Below, one piece after another: positions 27,476 through 36,870 of a DNA stretch of 64,000 nt. The position numbers were made by a program, and so were the translations under genes. The notes under the pieces were generated by a model. The model was not told the DNA's origin. It saw nothing but the letters and a program-made list of their open reading frames with translations, and made no database searches. The DNA is from Chloroflexota bacterium (GTDB lineage Bacteria; Chloroflexota; Dehalococcoidia; Bin125), in contig JAPPFB010000011.1 of assembly GCA_028875225.1 (NCBI GenBank), positions 180,137 to 244,136 on the forward strand. Reading direction: 5' to 3'. Every line of letters starts with the position of its first letter. Position 1 is the first letter of the stretch.

Positions 27476-28840
27476 ATGACCAACTCCAGCGCCAAGCTCA
27501 GCGCCGACCCGACAACCAGCGGGGCGCCGATCGACGCGCTCGCCGATGTGCTCCCGTTGACCGCTCGGGCAAACTCCGCGGGCGTGCTGCAGATCGGCGG
27601 CTGCAATGTGCGCGATCTCGCCGGCGCCTTCGGCACGCCGCTGTACATCTACGACGAGCACACGATCCGCCAAATCTGCCGCGCCTATCTGAGTGACTTC
27701 CAGGCCCAGCTTCCCGGCGCGCGAGCGCACTACGCGGGCAAGGCCTGGCTCAGCCCTGCGCTCACAGCGATCCTGGTGGAAGAGGGGTTCGGTCTCGATG
27801 TCGTCTCGGCCGGGGAGCTGCATGTGGCTCTTTCCGGAGGCATGGATCCCAAACAGATCGCCTTCCACGGCAACGGCAAGACGCGGGACGAGCTGCAGTA
27901 CGCGCTGGACAGCAACGTCGGACGGATCATCGTCGACAACGACGATGAGCTGTCCTTGCTTGACGAGTTGACGCAGGCCCGGGCCACCGAGCAACGGATC
28001 ATGCTGCGCATCACGCCGGGCGTCGACGCTCAGACGCACGTCAAAACGACTACTGGTCTGCGCGACAGCAAGTTCGGCTTCCCGTTGCCCTCCGGGCAGG
28101 CCGAGGCGGCACTGGTCCGCGCGCTTGACGCGCCGTTTCTCGACGTGACCGGGTTCCACATCCATCTCGGTTCGCCGCTGTTCAACATCGAGCCCTATGC
28201 CGACGGCATCGCCACGATCGGCGAGTTCGCCGCCGAGATGAAACAGCGCCACGGCTACGAATGGCACGAGTTCTCGCCCGGTGGGGGCATGGCGTTGACC
28301 TACACGGCCGATCGCGTCGCGCCTGAGTCCGAGCGCTACGCCGTGCAGATCGCCGAGTCGATCCATACCGCCTGCGACACGCACGGACTGCCGATCCCCG
28401 ATGTGCACATCGAGCCGGGTCGTTCCGTCGTCGGACGAGCCGGCGTGGCGCTCTACTCGGTCGTCAGCCGCAAGCACATTCCCGAAACCAGGGATTATGT
28501 CACCGTCGACGGCGGCATGGCCGACAACATCCGACCAGCGATGTACGAATCAACGTACGAGGCCGCGGCGGCGGAGCAGATGAACACCGTGCCCAGCCTC
28601 GTCGCGACAATCGCCGGCAAGTTCTGCGAATCCGGAGACGTGCTCGTGCGCGACGCGCAGCTTCCCTCGCTCCAGCTCGGGGAGCTTGTCGCCATCCCCG
28701 CCAGCGGCGCCTATCAGATTGCCATGGAGAGCAACTACAACCTGGCGCTGCGTCCGGCGATCGTGATGGTCAATGACGGCGATGCCCGGCTGGTGCGACG
28801 GCGTCAGACACTGGACGACCTGCTCCATCTGGAACTCTGA
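27476..28840 (+). CDS. lysA: Diaminopimelate decarboxylase
   Basis: PLP enzyme that makes lysine from meso-diaminopimelate, 454 aa. The PLP lysine is K89, in HYAGKAW, where most relatives have YAxKAN. The HIHLGS, EPGRSVVG and CESGD motifs follow in order, including the active-site cysteine. AGGA lies six bases before the ATG. The alternative family member, ornithine/arginine decarboxylase, is less likely because of the CESGD motif. Confidence 0.93.
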   Translation: MTNSSAKLSADPTTSGAPIDALADVLPLTARANSAGVLQIGGCNVRDLAGAFGTPLYIYDEHTIRQICRAYLSDFQAQLPGARAHYAGKAWLSPALTAILVEEGFGLDVVSAGELHVALSGGMDPKQIAFHGNGKTRDELQYALDSNVGRIIVDNDDELSLLDELTQARATEQRIMLRITPGVDAQTHVKTTTGLRDSKFGFPLPSGQAEAALVRALDAPFLDVTGFHIHLGSPLFNIEPYADGIATIGEFAAEMKQRHGYEWHEFSPGGGMALTYTADRVAPESERYAVQIAESIHTACDTHGLPIPDVHIEPGRSVVGRAGVALYSVVSRKHIPETRDYVTVDGGMADNIRPAMYESTYEAAAAEQMNTVPSLVATIAGKFCESGDVLVRDAQLPSLQLGELVAIPASGAYQIAMESNYNLALRPAIVMVNDGDARLVRRRQTLDDLLHLEL

Positions 28841-29967
28841 TGTCCGATTCCACATCGCTCGGCGACCGTTGGGGCCCCCACGCGGACTCCCAGGCCGGAC
28901 GCACGCTGGTGGCGATGTTCGAAACCCAGCGGCTGCCTCACGCCCTGTTGATCGCCGGACCGGTCGGTGTCGGCAAGCGCGACCTCGCCTTGCGGATCGC
29001 GCAAGCCATGCTCTGCGACTCGCCGGACGAGGTGAACGCAGGTCCATGCCGGACCTGCCGCAACTGCCTGCGACTGCACAACCCGGCGCAGCCCACACTC
29101 GATCCGCAACATACGGACGTGGAGATCGTCTCCATGGGCTCGCTCTGCGCAGAGTCCGATCACGACCATCGCAATTCGCGCACGATCGGCATCTGCGTGA
29201 TCCGGCGGATCGAGCATGTCGCCACGCTCACTCCCTTCGAGGCGAGCGAGCGAGTGATCATCATCAATCCGGCCGACGCGTTGACCGCGGACGCCGCGGA
29301 CGCATTCCTCAAGACGCTCGAGGAACCGCCCGAACGCGTCTACTTCATCCTGCTCAGCGCTCAGCAGGAGCAACTCTCAGAGACCATTCGCTCCCGTTGC
29401 CGCACGCTGACGCTGGCGCCGTTGCCCGTTGACAGACTGGAACGCTGGCTCGACCGCTGGGCGGCGGAAACCGGCCTCGAACTGCCGAGCGACGCGCAGC
29501 AACGAGCCGAACTGCTTCGCCTGGCTCGCGGACGTCCCGGCTGGCTCCAGGACAACCTGCGCGACGGTGACCCGGTGTCGCTGCGCGCGGCCCAGATCGA
29601 CGATGCGATCCGAATCGCCAACGCAACACGCGCCGAACGCCTCGAATGGGCCGAGCAGATCGCCGGGCGATCGACAAATGCACAATCGATCGACAATCTG
29701 CAGCTGATCCTCGACGCCTGGAGCGATTGGTGGCGCGATCTGTGGCTGCAACAGACCAATCAGGCCCAGTCGATTCTGCACGTCTCCCAGCGTGAACGAA
29801 TCGAGGGAACCGCCGCCCTGTACGATCAGGGTGCAACCAGCCATTTCTTGGAGAGGATCCAACGCACTCGCGCGCTGATCGAGCGAGGGATTACCCATGG
29901 ACTCAACGCCCGACTCGCGCTTGACGTGCTGCTCCTCAACATCCCGACCGCCAGGGAGTCCTCATGA
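28840..29967 (+). CDS. holB: DNA polymerase III delta' subunit
   Basis: Clamp-loader subunit, 375 aa. The Walker A loop reads GPVGVGKR (40-47), with Arg in place of Ser/Thr; delta' subunits often do not bind ATP, so this fits. A zinc-binding cluster CRTCRNC follows, and the SRC motif lies in SETIRSRC. The ATG overlaps the lysA stop (TGATG). No tau/gamma or delta subunit is present in the window. Confidence 0.9.
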   Translation: MSDSTSLGDRWGPHADSQAGRTLVAMFETQRLPHALLIAGPVGVGKRDLALRIAQAMLCDSPDEVNAGPCRTCRNCLRLHNPAQPTLDPQHTDVEIVSMGSLCAESDHDHRNSRTIGICVIRRIEHVATLTPFEASERVIIINPADALTADAADAFLKTLEEPPERVYFILLSAQQEQLSETIRSRCRTLTLAPLPVDRLERWLDRWAAETGLELPSDAQQRAELLRLARGRPGWLQDNLRDGDPVSLRAAQIDDAIRIANATRAERLEWAEQIAGRSTNAQSIDNLQLILDAWSDWWRDLWLQQTNQAQSILHVSQRERIEGTAALYDQGATSHFLERIQRTRALIERGITHGLNARLALDVLLLNIPTARESS

Positions 29968-31331
29968 ACCACTTACCGGACGATGGAGCACCAGCTCAAT
30001 CGTCATCTGACAGCTCACAGGACGATCCTGCCTGTTCCATCGAGGCAACCGAGACCGTCGCCGCTATCGACGAACAGGTCGTGATCGGTATCAGAATCCG
30101 CGAGGCCTCGCGCATCTACCACTTCTCCGCGCCTCGAGGTCAGGTGTATCCCGGAGATTATGTCGTTGTCGATCGGGCTCGGGGCGACCAGCTGGCCCGG
30201 GTCGTCACTGTCCCCGATGACGATGCCTCGGCGAATCCGATTCCCCGGGACGTTCGGCCGATCGTCCGCCTCGCCGACTCCGACGACCGAGCACGCGCAG
30301 CCGAGCAATCGGAACGCGCGGATTCGATCCTCCGGGACATGCGATCCGCAGCCGTTCGCGAAGACCTGGGCCTGTATCCGGTCGCAGTGGAACTGAATCT
30401 GACCGGCGATCGTGGCACGGCATGGTTCCAGGCGCCCGATCACGTCGACTTCCGCCCCATGCTGGACGAGGTGCAGGAACAGTACGACGTTCAGTTGCAC
30501 ATGCAGCAGGCCAATCAGCGCGAGCGCGCCCGGCTCGTCGACGGCTACGACATTTGCGGGCTCCGCCTCTGCTGTTCCAGCTGGATGACGGACTTCCCCC
30601 ATGTCGGCATCCGCGTCGCCAAGGACCAGGACCTCTCGCTCAATCCGGACAGCATCTCCGGCGTCTGCGGACGTCTGCTCTGCTGTCTGACCTTCGAGCA
30701 CGAGGTCTACCGCGAAATGCGCGGCTCGCTGCCCCGTGTCGGCAAGCGCGTCAGCACGCCGGCGGGCATGGGCAAAGTGATCAAACTCAACGTGCTGCAG
30801 CAGAAAGTCACGATTTCACTGGACGATCACCCTCAGCGGGTGGATGTTCCCGCGGACGAGATTGGTCTTGCCGTACGCACCGAAGACGCCCCCAACCAGG
30901 CACTGGTCGAGGCCGAACAGGCCCGGCGCGAGGCCGACCGGCGCGCAGCCGCCTTACGGGAGGCCGCTGCTCCATCCGAGACTGCCGACCAGCCGGACGA
31001 GCCTTCGGATCGGCCCGGGAAGCGGCGTCGGCGCCGGTCTCGTCGGTCGCAATCGGAACGCCGGCAGGACCAGGACGCACGGGAGGACCGGCCGGTCGCG
31101 CAGCCGGAGTCGGGAGAGGGCGAGACCGGCGAGGGACCAGCCAGGCGGCCGTCTCGCCGCCGCCGGCGGCGCAAGCCGAAGGTCGTCAACCAGCAGAGCG
31201 AATCCGCCGCCGCCGAGTCCGCCGCGACCAGTCAGCGACCGGATGGCGAACAGCGTCGACCGCGCCGTCGACGCCGACGGTCCCGCCAACGTGTCAACGA
31301 GCCGGATCAGTCACCGGACCCGTCCGAGTAA
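29964..31331 (+). CDS. PSP1-domain protein (RicT/YaaT-like) with Arg-rich tail
   Basis: PSP1 family protein, 455 aa. The core (about residues 45-300) has the paired cysteine motifs CGLRLCC and CGRLLCC, which in Bacillus RicT help hold 4Fe-4S clusters. RicT with its partners promotes RNase Y-mediated mRNA maturation. The last 140 residues are a low-complexity Arg/Glu/Pro tail with RRRRR clusters. It overlaps holB by four bases (ATGA), an order (holB-ricT) also found in Firmicutes. Confidence 0.88.
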   Translation: MNHLPDDGAPAQSSSDSSQDDPACSIEATETVAAIDEQVVIGIRIREASRIYHFSAPRGQVYPGDYVVVDRARGDQLARVVTVPDDDASANPIPRDVRPIVRLADSDDRARAAEQSERADSILRDMRSAAVREDLGLYPVAVELNLTGDRGTAWFQAPDHVDFRPMLDEVQEQYDVQLHMQQANQRERARLVDGYDICGLRLCCSSWMTDFPHVGIRVAKDQDLSLNPDSISGVCGRLLCCLTFEHEVYREMRGSLPRVGKRVSTPAGMGKVIKLNVLQQKVTISLDDHPQRVDVPADEIGLAVRTEDAPNQALVEAEQARREADRRAAALREAAAPSETADQPDEPSDRPGKRRRRRSRRSQSERRQDQDAREDRPVAQPESGEGETGEGPARRPSRRRRRRKPKVVNQQSESAAAESAATSQRPDGEQRRPRRRRRRSRQRVNEPDQSPDPSE

Positions 31332-31335
31332 CCGG

Positions 31336-32274
31336 CTAGATGCGGAACGCGCCGGGTTCGTCAGCCTCGTCGGTTGACTCTCCCGCCATCTGGTCGGCCA
31401 GCGCTGTCAACTGTTCTTCGTCGTACCAGTGAATCACGATTCGACCGCCGTTCGCAGCGCCCGTTGTCCCCGTTGTGATCTCGACCCTGGTGCCCAGGAC
31501 AGATTCCAGTCGCGCCGCGGCGTCCAACATCGCGGGAGAAGGCTCGATCCGTCGACGACGGGACCCTCGAGTTGGCTGTGACAGCGCTCGGGCCGCCTCC
31601 TCGAGTTGGCGGACCGTCCATCCCGCGCTAACCGCCTGCTCCGCCAGCGATTCCTGCTGGGATGTCGGCGCGGCCAGCAATGCGCGACCGTGTCCCTCAC
31701 TGAGCGCTCCCGAGGCGACCAGCGCCTGAATCGACTCCGACAGTCGCCGCAATCGCAGCAGATTCGCCACTGCGGCTCGGCTCTTGCCCACCTCTCCGGC
31801 GATTCGTTCCTGGGTCCAACCAGATTCCGTCAACTGCTCGAATGCCGCCGCGGTTTCGATCGGATTCAGATCGCTGCGTTGCAGATTCTCGACCAGCGCC
31901 AGGGTCAACCGGTCTTCGGCGTGGTCGCCCGCGCCCTGCTGAACCACGATCGGCACGGTCTGCAAACCGGCCAATGCGGCGGCCCGCCAGCGACGCTCTC
32001 CCGCGATCAGTTCGTATCGACCCATGCGCTCGGGCTGTACGAGCAGCGGCTGCAGGACTCCATGCTCGCGAATGCTGGCAGCCAGCTCCGCCAGCTCCTC
32101 GCGGTCGAACTGCTGACGCGGCTGCGAGGGATTTGGAGCGATCGACCCGATCGGCGCCTCCGTGGTTGCGCGTTCCGACTCATCGGGAGGACCAGCCGGG
32201 ATCAACGAGTCCAGGCCGCGCGCCAGGCCGCGGCTGCCTGACCGATTGCCCGCTCCGGCTCCCCCGGTCGTCAC
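31336..32274 (-). CDS. parB: Chromosome-partitioning protein ParB
   Basis: CTP-dependent clamp that loads at parS, 312 aa. It has the ParB/Srx N-terminal domain with GERRWRAA, an HTH (around ERIAGEVGKSRAAVAN) and a C-terminal dimerisation domain. The GTG at 32274 overlaps the parA stop (GTGA) and has GGAG seven bases upstream; the open frame to 32712 lies opposite parA and is not coding. Two parS sites at 36496 and 36580 are its expected targets. Confidence 0.96.
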   Translation of the reverse strand: MTTGGAGAGNRSGSRGLARGLDSLIPAGPPDESERATTEAPIGSIAPNPSQPRQQFDREELAELAASIREHGVLQPLLVQPERMGRYELIAGERRWRAAALAGLQTVPIVVQQGAGDHAEDRLTLALVENLQRSDLNPIETAAAFEQLTESGWTQERIAGEVGKSRAAVANLLRLRRLSESIQALVASGALSEGHGRALLAAPTSQQESLAEQAVSAGWTVRQLEEAARALSQPTRGSRRRRIEPSPAMLDAAARLESVLGTRVEITTGTTGAANGGRIVIHWYDEEQLTALADQMAGESTDEADEPGAFRI

Positions 32275-33077
32275 CGCGCGACTCCATCCAACGCGCCGTC
32301 TCGATAGAGCGTCGACGGCGGCAAATCCGACAGGCGGTTCAACAGTTCGTCGGCCAGTTCCCGGTAGGCCTCCGCGCCTCTCGAACGCGGCGCATAGTCG
32401 ATGATCGGACGCTGGTGGCTCGGCGCCTCCGACAGGCGGATGGAGCGTGGGATAATCGTATCGAACATCGCACTGAAGTGCGCTTTCAGCTGCGTCGCGA
32501 CATCCTGAGACAGTCGCGTCCGGCCGTCGTACATCGTCGCCACGACTCCCAGCAGGTGCAGACCGGGGTTCAGATGCACTTGCACGCGGCGGATCGTTTC
32601 CAGCAACGCCGAGAGCCCTTCGAGCGCCAGGTATTCGCATTGCACCGGAGCGATCGCCGCATCTGCTGCCGCCAGGGCGTTCAACGTCATCAGCCCCAGC
32701 GACGGTCCGCAATCGATCAGGACCAGGTCATAGCTCCCGGCGACTTCCGTCAGCGCGCCGCGCAGGACGTACTCACGACGCGAATGCGCGGCCAACTCGA
32801 TTTCGGCCGCGACGAGATCCATGGATGAGGGAACCGCGTCGAGACCTGGCCACGACGTGGAAACGATGCAACTCTGCAGTTGCGTCTGTCCCAGCAGCGC
32901 GTCGTAGAGAAACGCGCCCTGCGGCTGTGCGCCCAGAGCAGAAGTCGCGTTGGCCTGAGCGTCGGCGTCGATCACCAGCGTGCGTCGGCCCGCCTCTGCG
33001 GATGCGGCGGCCAGATTGACGGTCGTCGTCGTCTTGCCGACGCCGCCTTTCTGGTTCGCGACCGCAACCACGCTCAC
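32271..33077 (-). CDS. parA: Chromosome-partitioning ATPase ParA (Soj)
   Basis: Deviant Walker A ATPase of 268 aa. The motif KGGVGKTT spans 10-17 and includes the signature lysine K10; the later D of DADAQAN is the switch I region. GTG start with GGAGG nine bases upstream. First gene of parAB. Confidence 0.97.
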   Translation of the reverse strand: MSVVAVANQKGGVGKTTTTVNLAAASAEAGRRTLVIDADAQANATSALGAQPQGAFLYDALLGQTQLQSCIVSTSWPGLDAVPSSMDLVAAEIELAAHSRREYVLRGALTEVAGSYDLVLIDCGPSLGLMTLNALAAADAAIAPVQCEYLALEGLSALLETIRRVQVHLNPGLHLLGVVATMYDGRTRLSQDVATQLKAHFSAMFDTIIPRSIRLSEAPSHQRPIIDYAPRSRGAEAYRELADELLNRLSDLPPSTLYRDGALDGVAR

Positions 33078-33122
33078 GTCGATGCGCCTCCGGCAGGTCC
33101 ATTGGCTACGTTATGCCAAGAA

Positions 33123-33139
33123 TAACGGTCAAACCGTTA
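33123..33139. promoter_or_regulatory. Inverted repeat upstream of parAB
   Basis: TAACGGT, three-base loop CAA, ACCGTTA: a perfect seven-base inverted repeat in the 77-bp gap between the jag stop and the parA start. It could be an operator for parA or a weak terminator for jag; there is no U-run. Confidence 0.5.
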
Positions 33140-33154
33140 CGTCCCGAAGCGGGC

Positions 33155-34237
33155 CTAGTCGTCACGGTACAGAATTCGCACCCGACGCGATGAACCCTCT
33201 CCAAACGACTCCGTCTTCAGCTCCGCGTCGTCCTGCAGCTGCAGATGGATGATGCGCCGCTCCGCGGCCGGCATCACCCCCAGGGTGACCGGTTCGCCCT
33301 GATCGCGGACTTCCGAGGCAGCGCGCTGAGCCATCTCGACCAGGGCCGTCTCGCGACGGCGGCGATAGCCGTCGACATCGACGGTGACCGGGTTGTTGCC
33401 CTCCAGCGCTCGACTGATGATCACGTTGACGACGTACTGCAGCGCGGCCACATGCGCGCCGTGCCGCCCGATCAACAGTCCCAGGTCCTCGTCGCCGACC
33501 GGTTTGACGTCGAGCACGGCCACCGCGTGGCCCAGCCCGTCCATCGGCGTCTCGGGCTCGCGGGCCGTGACGTCGACGTCGAAGCCCAGCTGATGCGCGA
33601 TGTCGGTGAGCACCTCGACCGCGAACTGGCGCGGATCCTCATTGGGCTCGAAGTCGGGGTCGGCCAAGAGCTCAAACGGCGCCAGCGGAGGACGAGCCGG
33701 CTGCCGCTCGCGGGGTCCATCCGGTCTGCGTCCTCGGCCACTTCTCCCCTGACCTCGGCGACCCCGTCCTGCACGACCGTCGCCGGATGGGGCCAGCTGA
33801 CGCGAGCGGGAGCGGGAGCGATGGTCAGGCTGCACCTCTTGCTGTCCTTCGTCCAGCCCTGTCGTATCCGAGGAGCCCGGCTCGACCACCGTGCGCGCGC
33901 CGCTCCGGCGGCGTCCACCGGCTGAGCCGCCGCGTTGCCCGGGCGGTTCCCGCCGTTGGCCTGGCTCGATCTCCGTCAGATCGGAGTAGTCGTCAATCTT
34001 GGGCAATGCGGGCGGCGCGTTCCTGGCTCGTGAGGAAGAAACACCGGAGCGGGGCGTCACCCGGACCAACGATTGCGCGTGGCCGATGCCGAAGATTCCA
34101 GTCCGGCCTTCGTCAAGCACCTCGATGTCCACCTGCGCGCGCGACAGGCCGAGCCGTTGCAGCGCAAACTGAATGGCGTCGTCCACCGTGCGGCCTGATT
34201 GCTCAATCGTGTCCCTGTTCGCTTCTTGGTTCGCCAT
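33155..34237 (-). CDS. jag: Jag/KhpB RNA-binding protein
   Basis: RNA-binding protein of 360 aa. It has an N-terminal Jag-N domain (about residues 8-60), a long charged low-complexity linker (about 70-190, Arg/Gly/Ser-rich), a KH domain with GLLIGRHG near 250, and a C-terminal R3H domain. The linker is longer than in Bacillus SpoIIIJ-associated protein. It follows yidC, as in most bacteria. Confidence 0.93.
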   Translation of the reverse strand: MANQEANRDTIEQSGRTVDDAIQFALQRLGLSRAQVDIEVLDEGRTGIFGIGHAQSLVRVTPRSGVSSSRARNAPPALPKIDDYSDLTEIEPGQRREPPGQRGGSAGGRRRSGARTVVEPGSSDTTGLDEGQQEVQPDHRSRSRSRQLAPSGDGRAGRGRRGQGRSGRGRRPDGPRERQPARPPLAPFELLADPDFEPNEDPRQFAVEVLTDIAHQLGFDVDVTAREPETPMDGLGHAVAVLDVKPVGDEDLGLLIGRHGAHVAALQYVVNVIISRALEGNNPVTVDVDGYRRRRETALVEMAQRAASEVRDQGEPVTLGVMPAAERRIIHLQLQDDAELKTESFGEGSSRRVRILYRDD

Positions 34238-34326
34238 GACCGTTTCTCCAACCGATTGGCGCTACGGGCCTTGCGATGGCGGCGTACCGGATCGGTTCAC
34301 CGGGCCCGAGAATCTACTTCATCTGT

Positions 34327-35289
34327 TTAACGCGACCGATTCGCTCTCCGTCTGCGCTGTCGCCGGCGTCGGGCAGCGCTCGTCTGCCGGCGTTGAGGAC
34401 GTTCGGACTGTTGCTCAGTCGCCTGCTCTGCTTCTTCGCCCGTCGACTCGTTCGTCGCGGCCACCACGACCGCGCCGCCATTGGCCCCCGCCGCTGCCGC
34501 CGCTGCCGCGGCCGGCGCCGGCAGCGGATCGGACGAGAGCAACCACTTCCACGACCAGCTCAGCCCCTGCCGGTAGAAGTAGTAGTACCAGGAGGTGAGG
34601 ATCGTGAAGATCGACGTGACCAACCAGTACAGGCCGAGTCCAGCCGGTACCTGCAGCGTGAAGAAGCCGAACATGAACGGCATCATCCACAGCATCGTGC
34701 GGTTCATCGACTCAGAGCGTTCATCCCGCGGACCCATTCGGGCGGTGGAGACCTTCTGCTGGATGTAGGCCGTCACGCCGACCATGATGGCCAGCGGCAA
34801 CGACTGTTCCAGAGAGGACGAACCCAGGTCCCAGAAGAGGAAGTCGCGGTTGATCGGGATCGCCGAGGTGATGTACGACCAGTCGTACAGGTCGCTCGAG
34901 AGGCGCAGCAGCTGTTCCGGCGTGTCGCCCAGCGTCCGTCTCAGTACCTGGTAGAGCGCGATCCAGATGGGCATCTGCACCAGCAGCGGCCAGAGACAGC
35001 CGAGCGGATTGAATCCGGCCTCGCGGTAGACCTTCATCAATTCTTCCTGGCGGCGCTTGGGATCCTTGTACTTCTTCTGGATCTCCTGCATCCGCGGCTG
35101 CATTTCCTGCATCGACCGCGTCGCCCGCAGCTGTCGCAGGGTCAGGGGGTAGGTGATCACCCGAACGATCAGTGTGAAGAGGATGATCGCGACGCCGTAG
35201 TTGTCGTCGACCGCGTGCGCAATCACGATCAGCCCGTTCATGATCGGGCCAATCAGAATGTCGTTCCAGATGAAGTCGAGTATGTCCAT
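34327..35289 (-). CDS. yidC: Membrane protein insertase YidC (Oxa1 type)
   Basis: Inserts proteins into the cytoplasmic membrane. The 320 aa show the short Gram-positive-like form without the large periplasmic domain; about five transmembrane helices with the conserved MQEIQKKYKDPKRRQEE loop and FNPLGCLWPLLVQMP. The C-terminal 80 residues are Ala-rich, then Glu/Gln, then Arg-rich (RRRRQRRRR), as in ribosome-binding tails of Oxa1-type insertases. Confidence 0.95.
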   Translation of the reverse strand: MDILDFIWNDILIGPIMNGLIVIAHAVDDNYGVAIILFTLIVRVITYPLTLRQLRATRSMQEMQPRMQEIQKKYKDPKRRQEELMKVYREAGFNPLGCLWPLLVQMPIWIALYQVLRRTLGDTPEQLLRLSSDLYDWSYITSAIPINRDFLFWDLGSSSLEQSLPLAIMVGVTAYIQQKVSTARMGPRDERSESMNRTMLWMMPFMFGFFTLQVPAGLGLYWLVTSIFTILTSWYYYFYRQGLSWSWKWLLSSDPLPAPAAAAAAAAGANGGAVVVAATNESTGEEAEQATEQQSERPQRRQTSAARRRRQRRRRANRSR

Positions 35290-35315
35290 CGTCTGTTTGC
35301 GTCAATCAGCGTCGA

Positions 35316-36512
35316 TCAGTTTTGCGGATAGAGCCTGACGGCCTGGTTGGCGCCCAGCAAGACGGCGTAGAGCACCCCGTCTTCGTCGCCGACCAGGATC
35401 CGGTCGTCGCGCAGGATCGCATTGGCCATCAGGTCCTTGGCGCCTTCCAGTCGGAACTGCCTCAGTGGGGATCCGTCGGTCGCGTTGAGCTGATGAATCA
35501 TCCCTCCGCGCGCCACGATCACGAGGATGCCGCCCTGACCGGACTCATGCTCAACGTAAAGCGGTTGGGCGCGAATCCGGTCGCCTACGGGAAACGGCTG
35601 CAGCCACTTCCTGGCGCCGGTCAGCGCGTCAATCGCATAGACATTGCCTCGCAGGTCGGTGGTGTAGATCACGCCGTCCCGGATCAGGGGCGTGCCCCAG
35701 AGCCAGTGTGAGGCCTCGGTGGCCCAGATCTGGGCGCCGGTCGCGGCGTCGAGACCATACAGCGTCCGATCCAGGCCTCCGACGAATACCAGCCCGTCGG
35801 TTGCGCCGATCGAGCCGGCGATTCCGCTCTCGATCTCGATTTGCCAGGCGGACCGACCCGCCAACTCGCCGTCCACGTTGATCGCGCTGATCCGTCCATC
35901 CAGCCCGGCCGCGATCAGCAGCCTGCCGCGTTCGGTGTCGACCAGCGCGGGCCCGCCCCAGATCTGCAGGTCGGAACCGCCGTCCCAGGTCCAGATCGGC
36001 TCACCCGGTTGCTCGATGTCAACCGCGTACACGCGGTAACCAGTGTCGGCCACATAGACCCGCGTGCCGTCGACCACGAGGTCGGCGACCAGCCGATCCT
36101 CGCTGTCGAAAACGAGCCGCGCCGATTCGCCGTCGCGCCGCACGGCATAGAGCGCGCCGTCGGAGTAGCCGGCCAACAGCCATTCGTCGGTCGCTTCGAC
36201 CCAGACCGGATCAGCGTAGAAGGCGACCGGCTCGATCTCGCCGTCGAGACCGGGGAAGTTGCCGTCGTCGTCGGGGAATTCCCAGACCGCCGAACCGAGG
36301 TTGCCGTCCAGCAGCTGCACCGCGACCACCTGATCCTCGCCCGTGGGCGCGATCAGTCGCGTCTCGGGCTCGACCGGATCCAACGTCGGCGCCGCCCAGC
36401 CGTCCGGTTGATCAGCGACGTCGCAAGCGGCGATCAATGGAATGGCTGCCATCAACACCAGCAGAGCGGTTCCTCTTCGGCGCAGTCGCCTCAACTGTTT
36501 CACGTGAAACAA
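35316..36512 (-). CDS. PQQ-repeat beta-propeller lipoprotein
   Basis: Exported beta-propeller protein with about seven PQQ-like blades (repeats with VYAxD and GxxxW). The lipobox LIAAC is well placed if translation starts at the TTG at 36512 or 36494 (Cys 29 or 23). An ATG at 36596 is also in frame but would put about 57 residues ahead of the lipobox, and the segment it adds overlaps parS. It sits between yidD and yidC, in a slot where most bacteria have nothing. BamB-like assembly or a receptor role are possibilities; I am not sure. Confidence 0.82.
   Translation of the reverse strand: MFHVKQLRRLRRRGTALLVLMAAIPLIAACDVADQPDGWAAPTLDPVEPETRLIAPTGEDQVVAVQLLDGNLGSAVWEFPDDDGNFPGLDGEIEPVAFYADPVWVEATDEWLLAGYSDGALYAVRRDGESARLVFDSEDRLVADLVVDGTRVYVADTGYRVYAVDIEQPGEPIWTWDGGSDLQIWGGPALVDTERGRLLIAAGLDGRISAINVDGELAGRSAWQIEIESGIAGSIGATDGLVFVGGLDRTLYGLDAATGAQIWATEASHWLWGTPLIRDGVIYTTDLRGNVYAIDALTGARKWLQPFPVGDRIRAQPLYVEHESGQGGILVIVARGGMIHQLNATDGSPLRQFRLEGAKDLMANAILRDDRILVGDEDGVLYAVLLGANQAVRLYPQN
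36496..36511. promoter_or_regulatory. parS: parS site 1 (perfect)
   Basis: Exact 16-bp palindrome TGTTTCACGTGAAACA, the known ParB-binding consensus. It falls in the frame of the PQQ lipoprotein's possible N-terminal extension, where it would encode LFHVKQ. Confidence 0.95.
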
Positions 36513-36573
36513 TGACGGCTTGGCAAGGGACGACACGGCACTGGTCCATGCCGCCACCCGGCCGGCTTGCCGG

Positions 36574-36870
36574 TCAGATTGTTTCACGTGAAACATCCTG
36601 ACTCGTTTCTGGCGCGCCCTCAGGTGGGGACGGCGCAGGATCGTAGCCGCCGCGATTGAACGGATTACATCGCACAAGCCGCCACAGGCCCAGGACCACG
36701 CCCGTCAACGCGCCGCGCGACTGAACCGCATCGATCATGTATTGCGAGCACGACGGCTCGAAGCGGCACTGCGATCCCAGGGCGGCAAACATCGGCGAGA
36801 ACACCGCCTGATAGCCGCGAAGCAACAGGAGTACCAGGCGATCTGCGGTCTGGGCAACGGCCCGGCTCAA
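36574..36870 (-). CDS. yidD: Membrane protein insertion efficiency factor YidD
   Basis: Small YidD-family protein, 98 aa. The first helix is hydrophobic (RLVLLLLRGYQAVFSPMF), followed by CRFEPSCSQYMIDAV and a WRLVRCNPFNRGGYDP motif, as in the family. The last codons are read from parS site 2. It overlaps the rnpA stop by four bases. Function as a helper of YidC insertion is known from Escherichia coli. Confidence 0.94.
   Translation of the reverse strand: MSRAVAQTADRLVLLLLRGYQAVFSPMFAALGSQCRFEPSCSQYMIDAVQSRGALTGVVLGLWRLVRCNPFNRGGYDPAPSPPEGAPETSQDVSRETI
36580..36595. promoter_or_regulatory. parS: parS site 2 (perfect)
   Basis: Second exact parS palindrome, 84 bp from the first. It overlaps the end of yidD (encoding VSRET) and the possible ATG start of the PQQ lipoprotein. 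Confidence 0.95.

Noticed and set aside
32275..32712. N-terminal extension of ParB
   Set aside because: It runs antisense-frame through parA; the GTG overlapping the parA stop with a Shine-Dalgarno is the better start.
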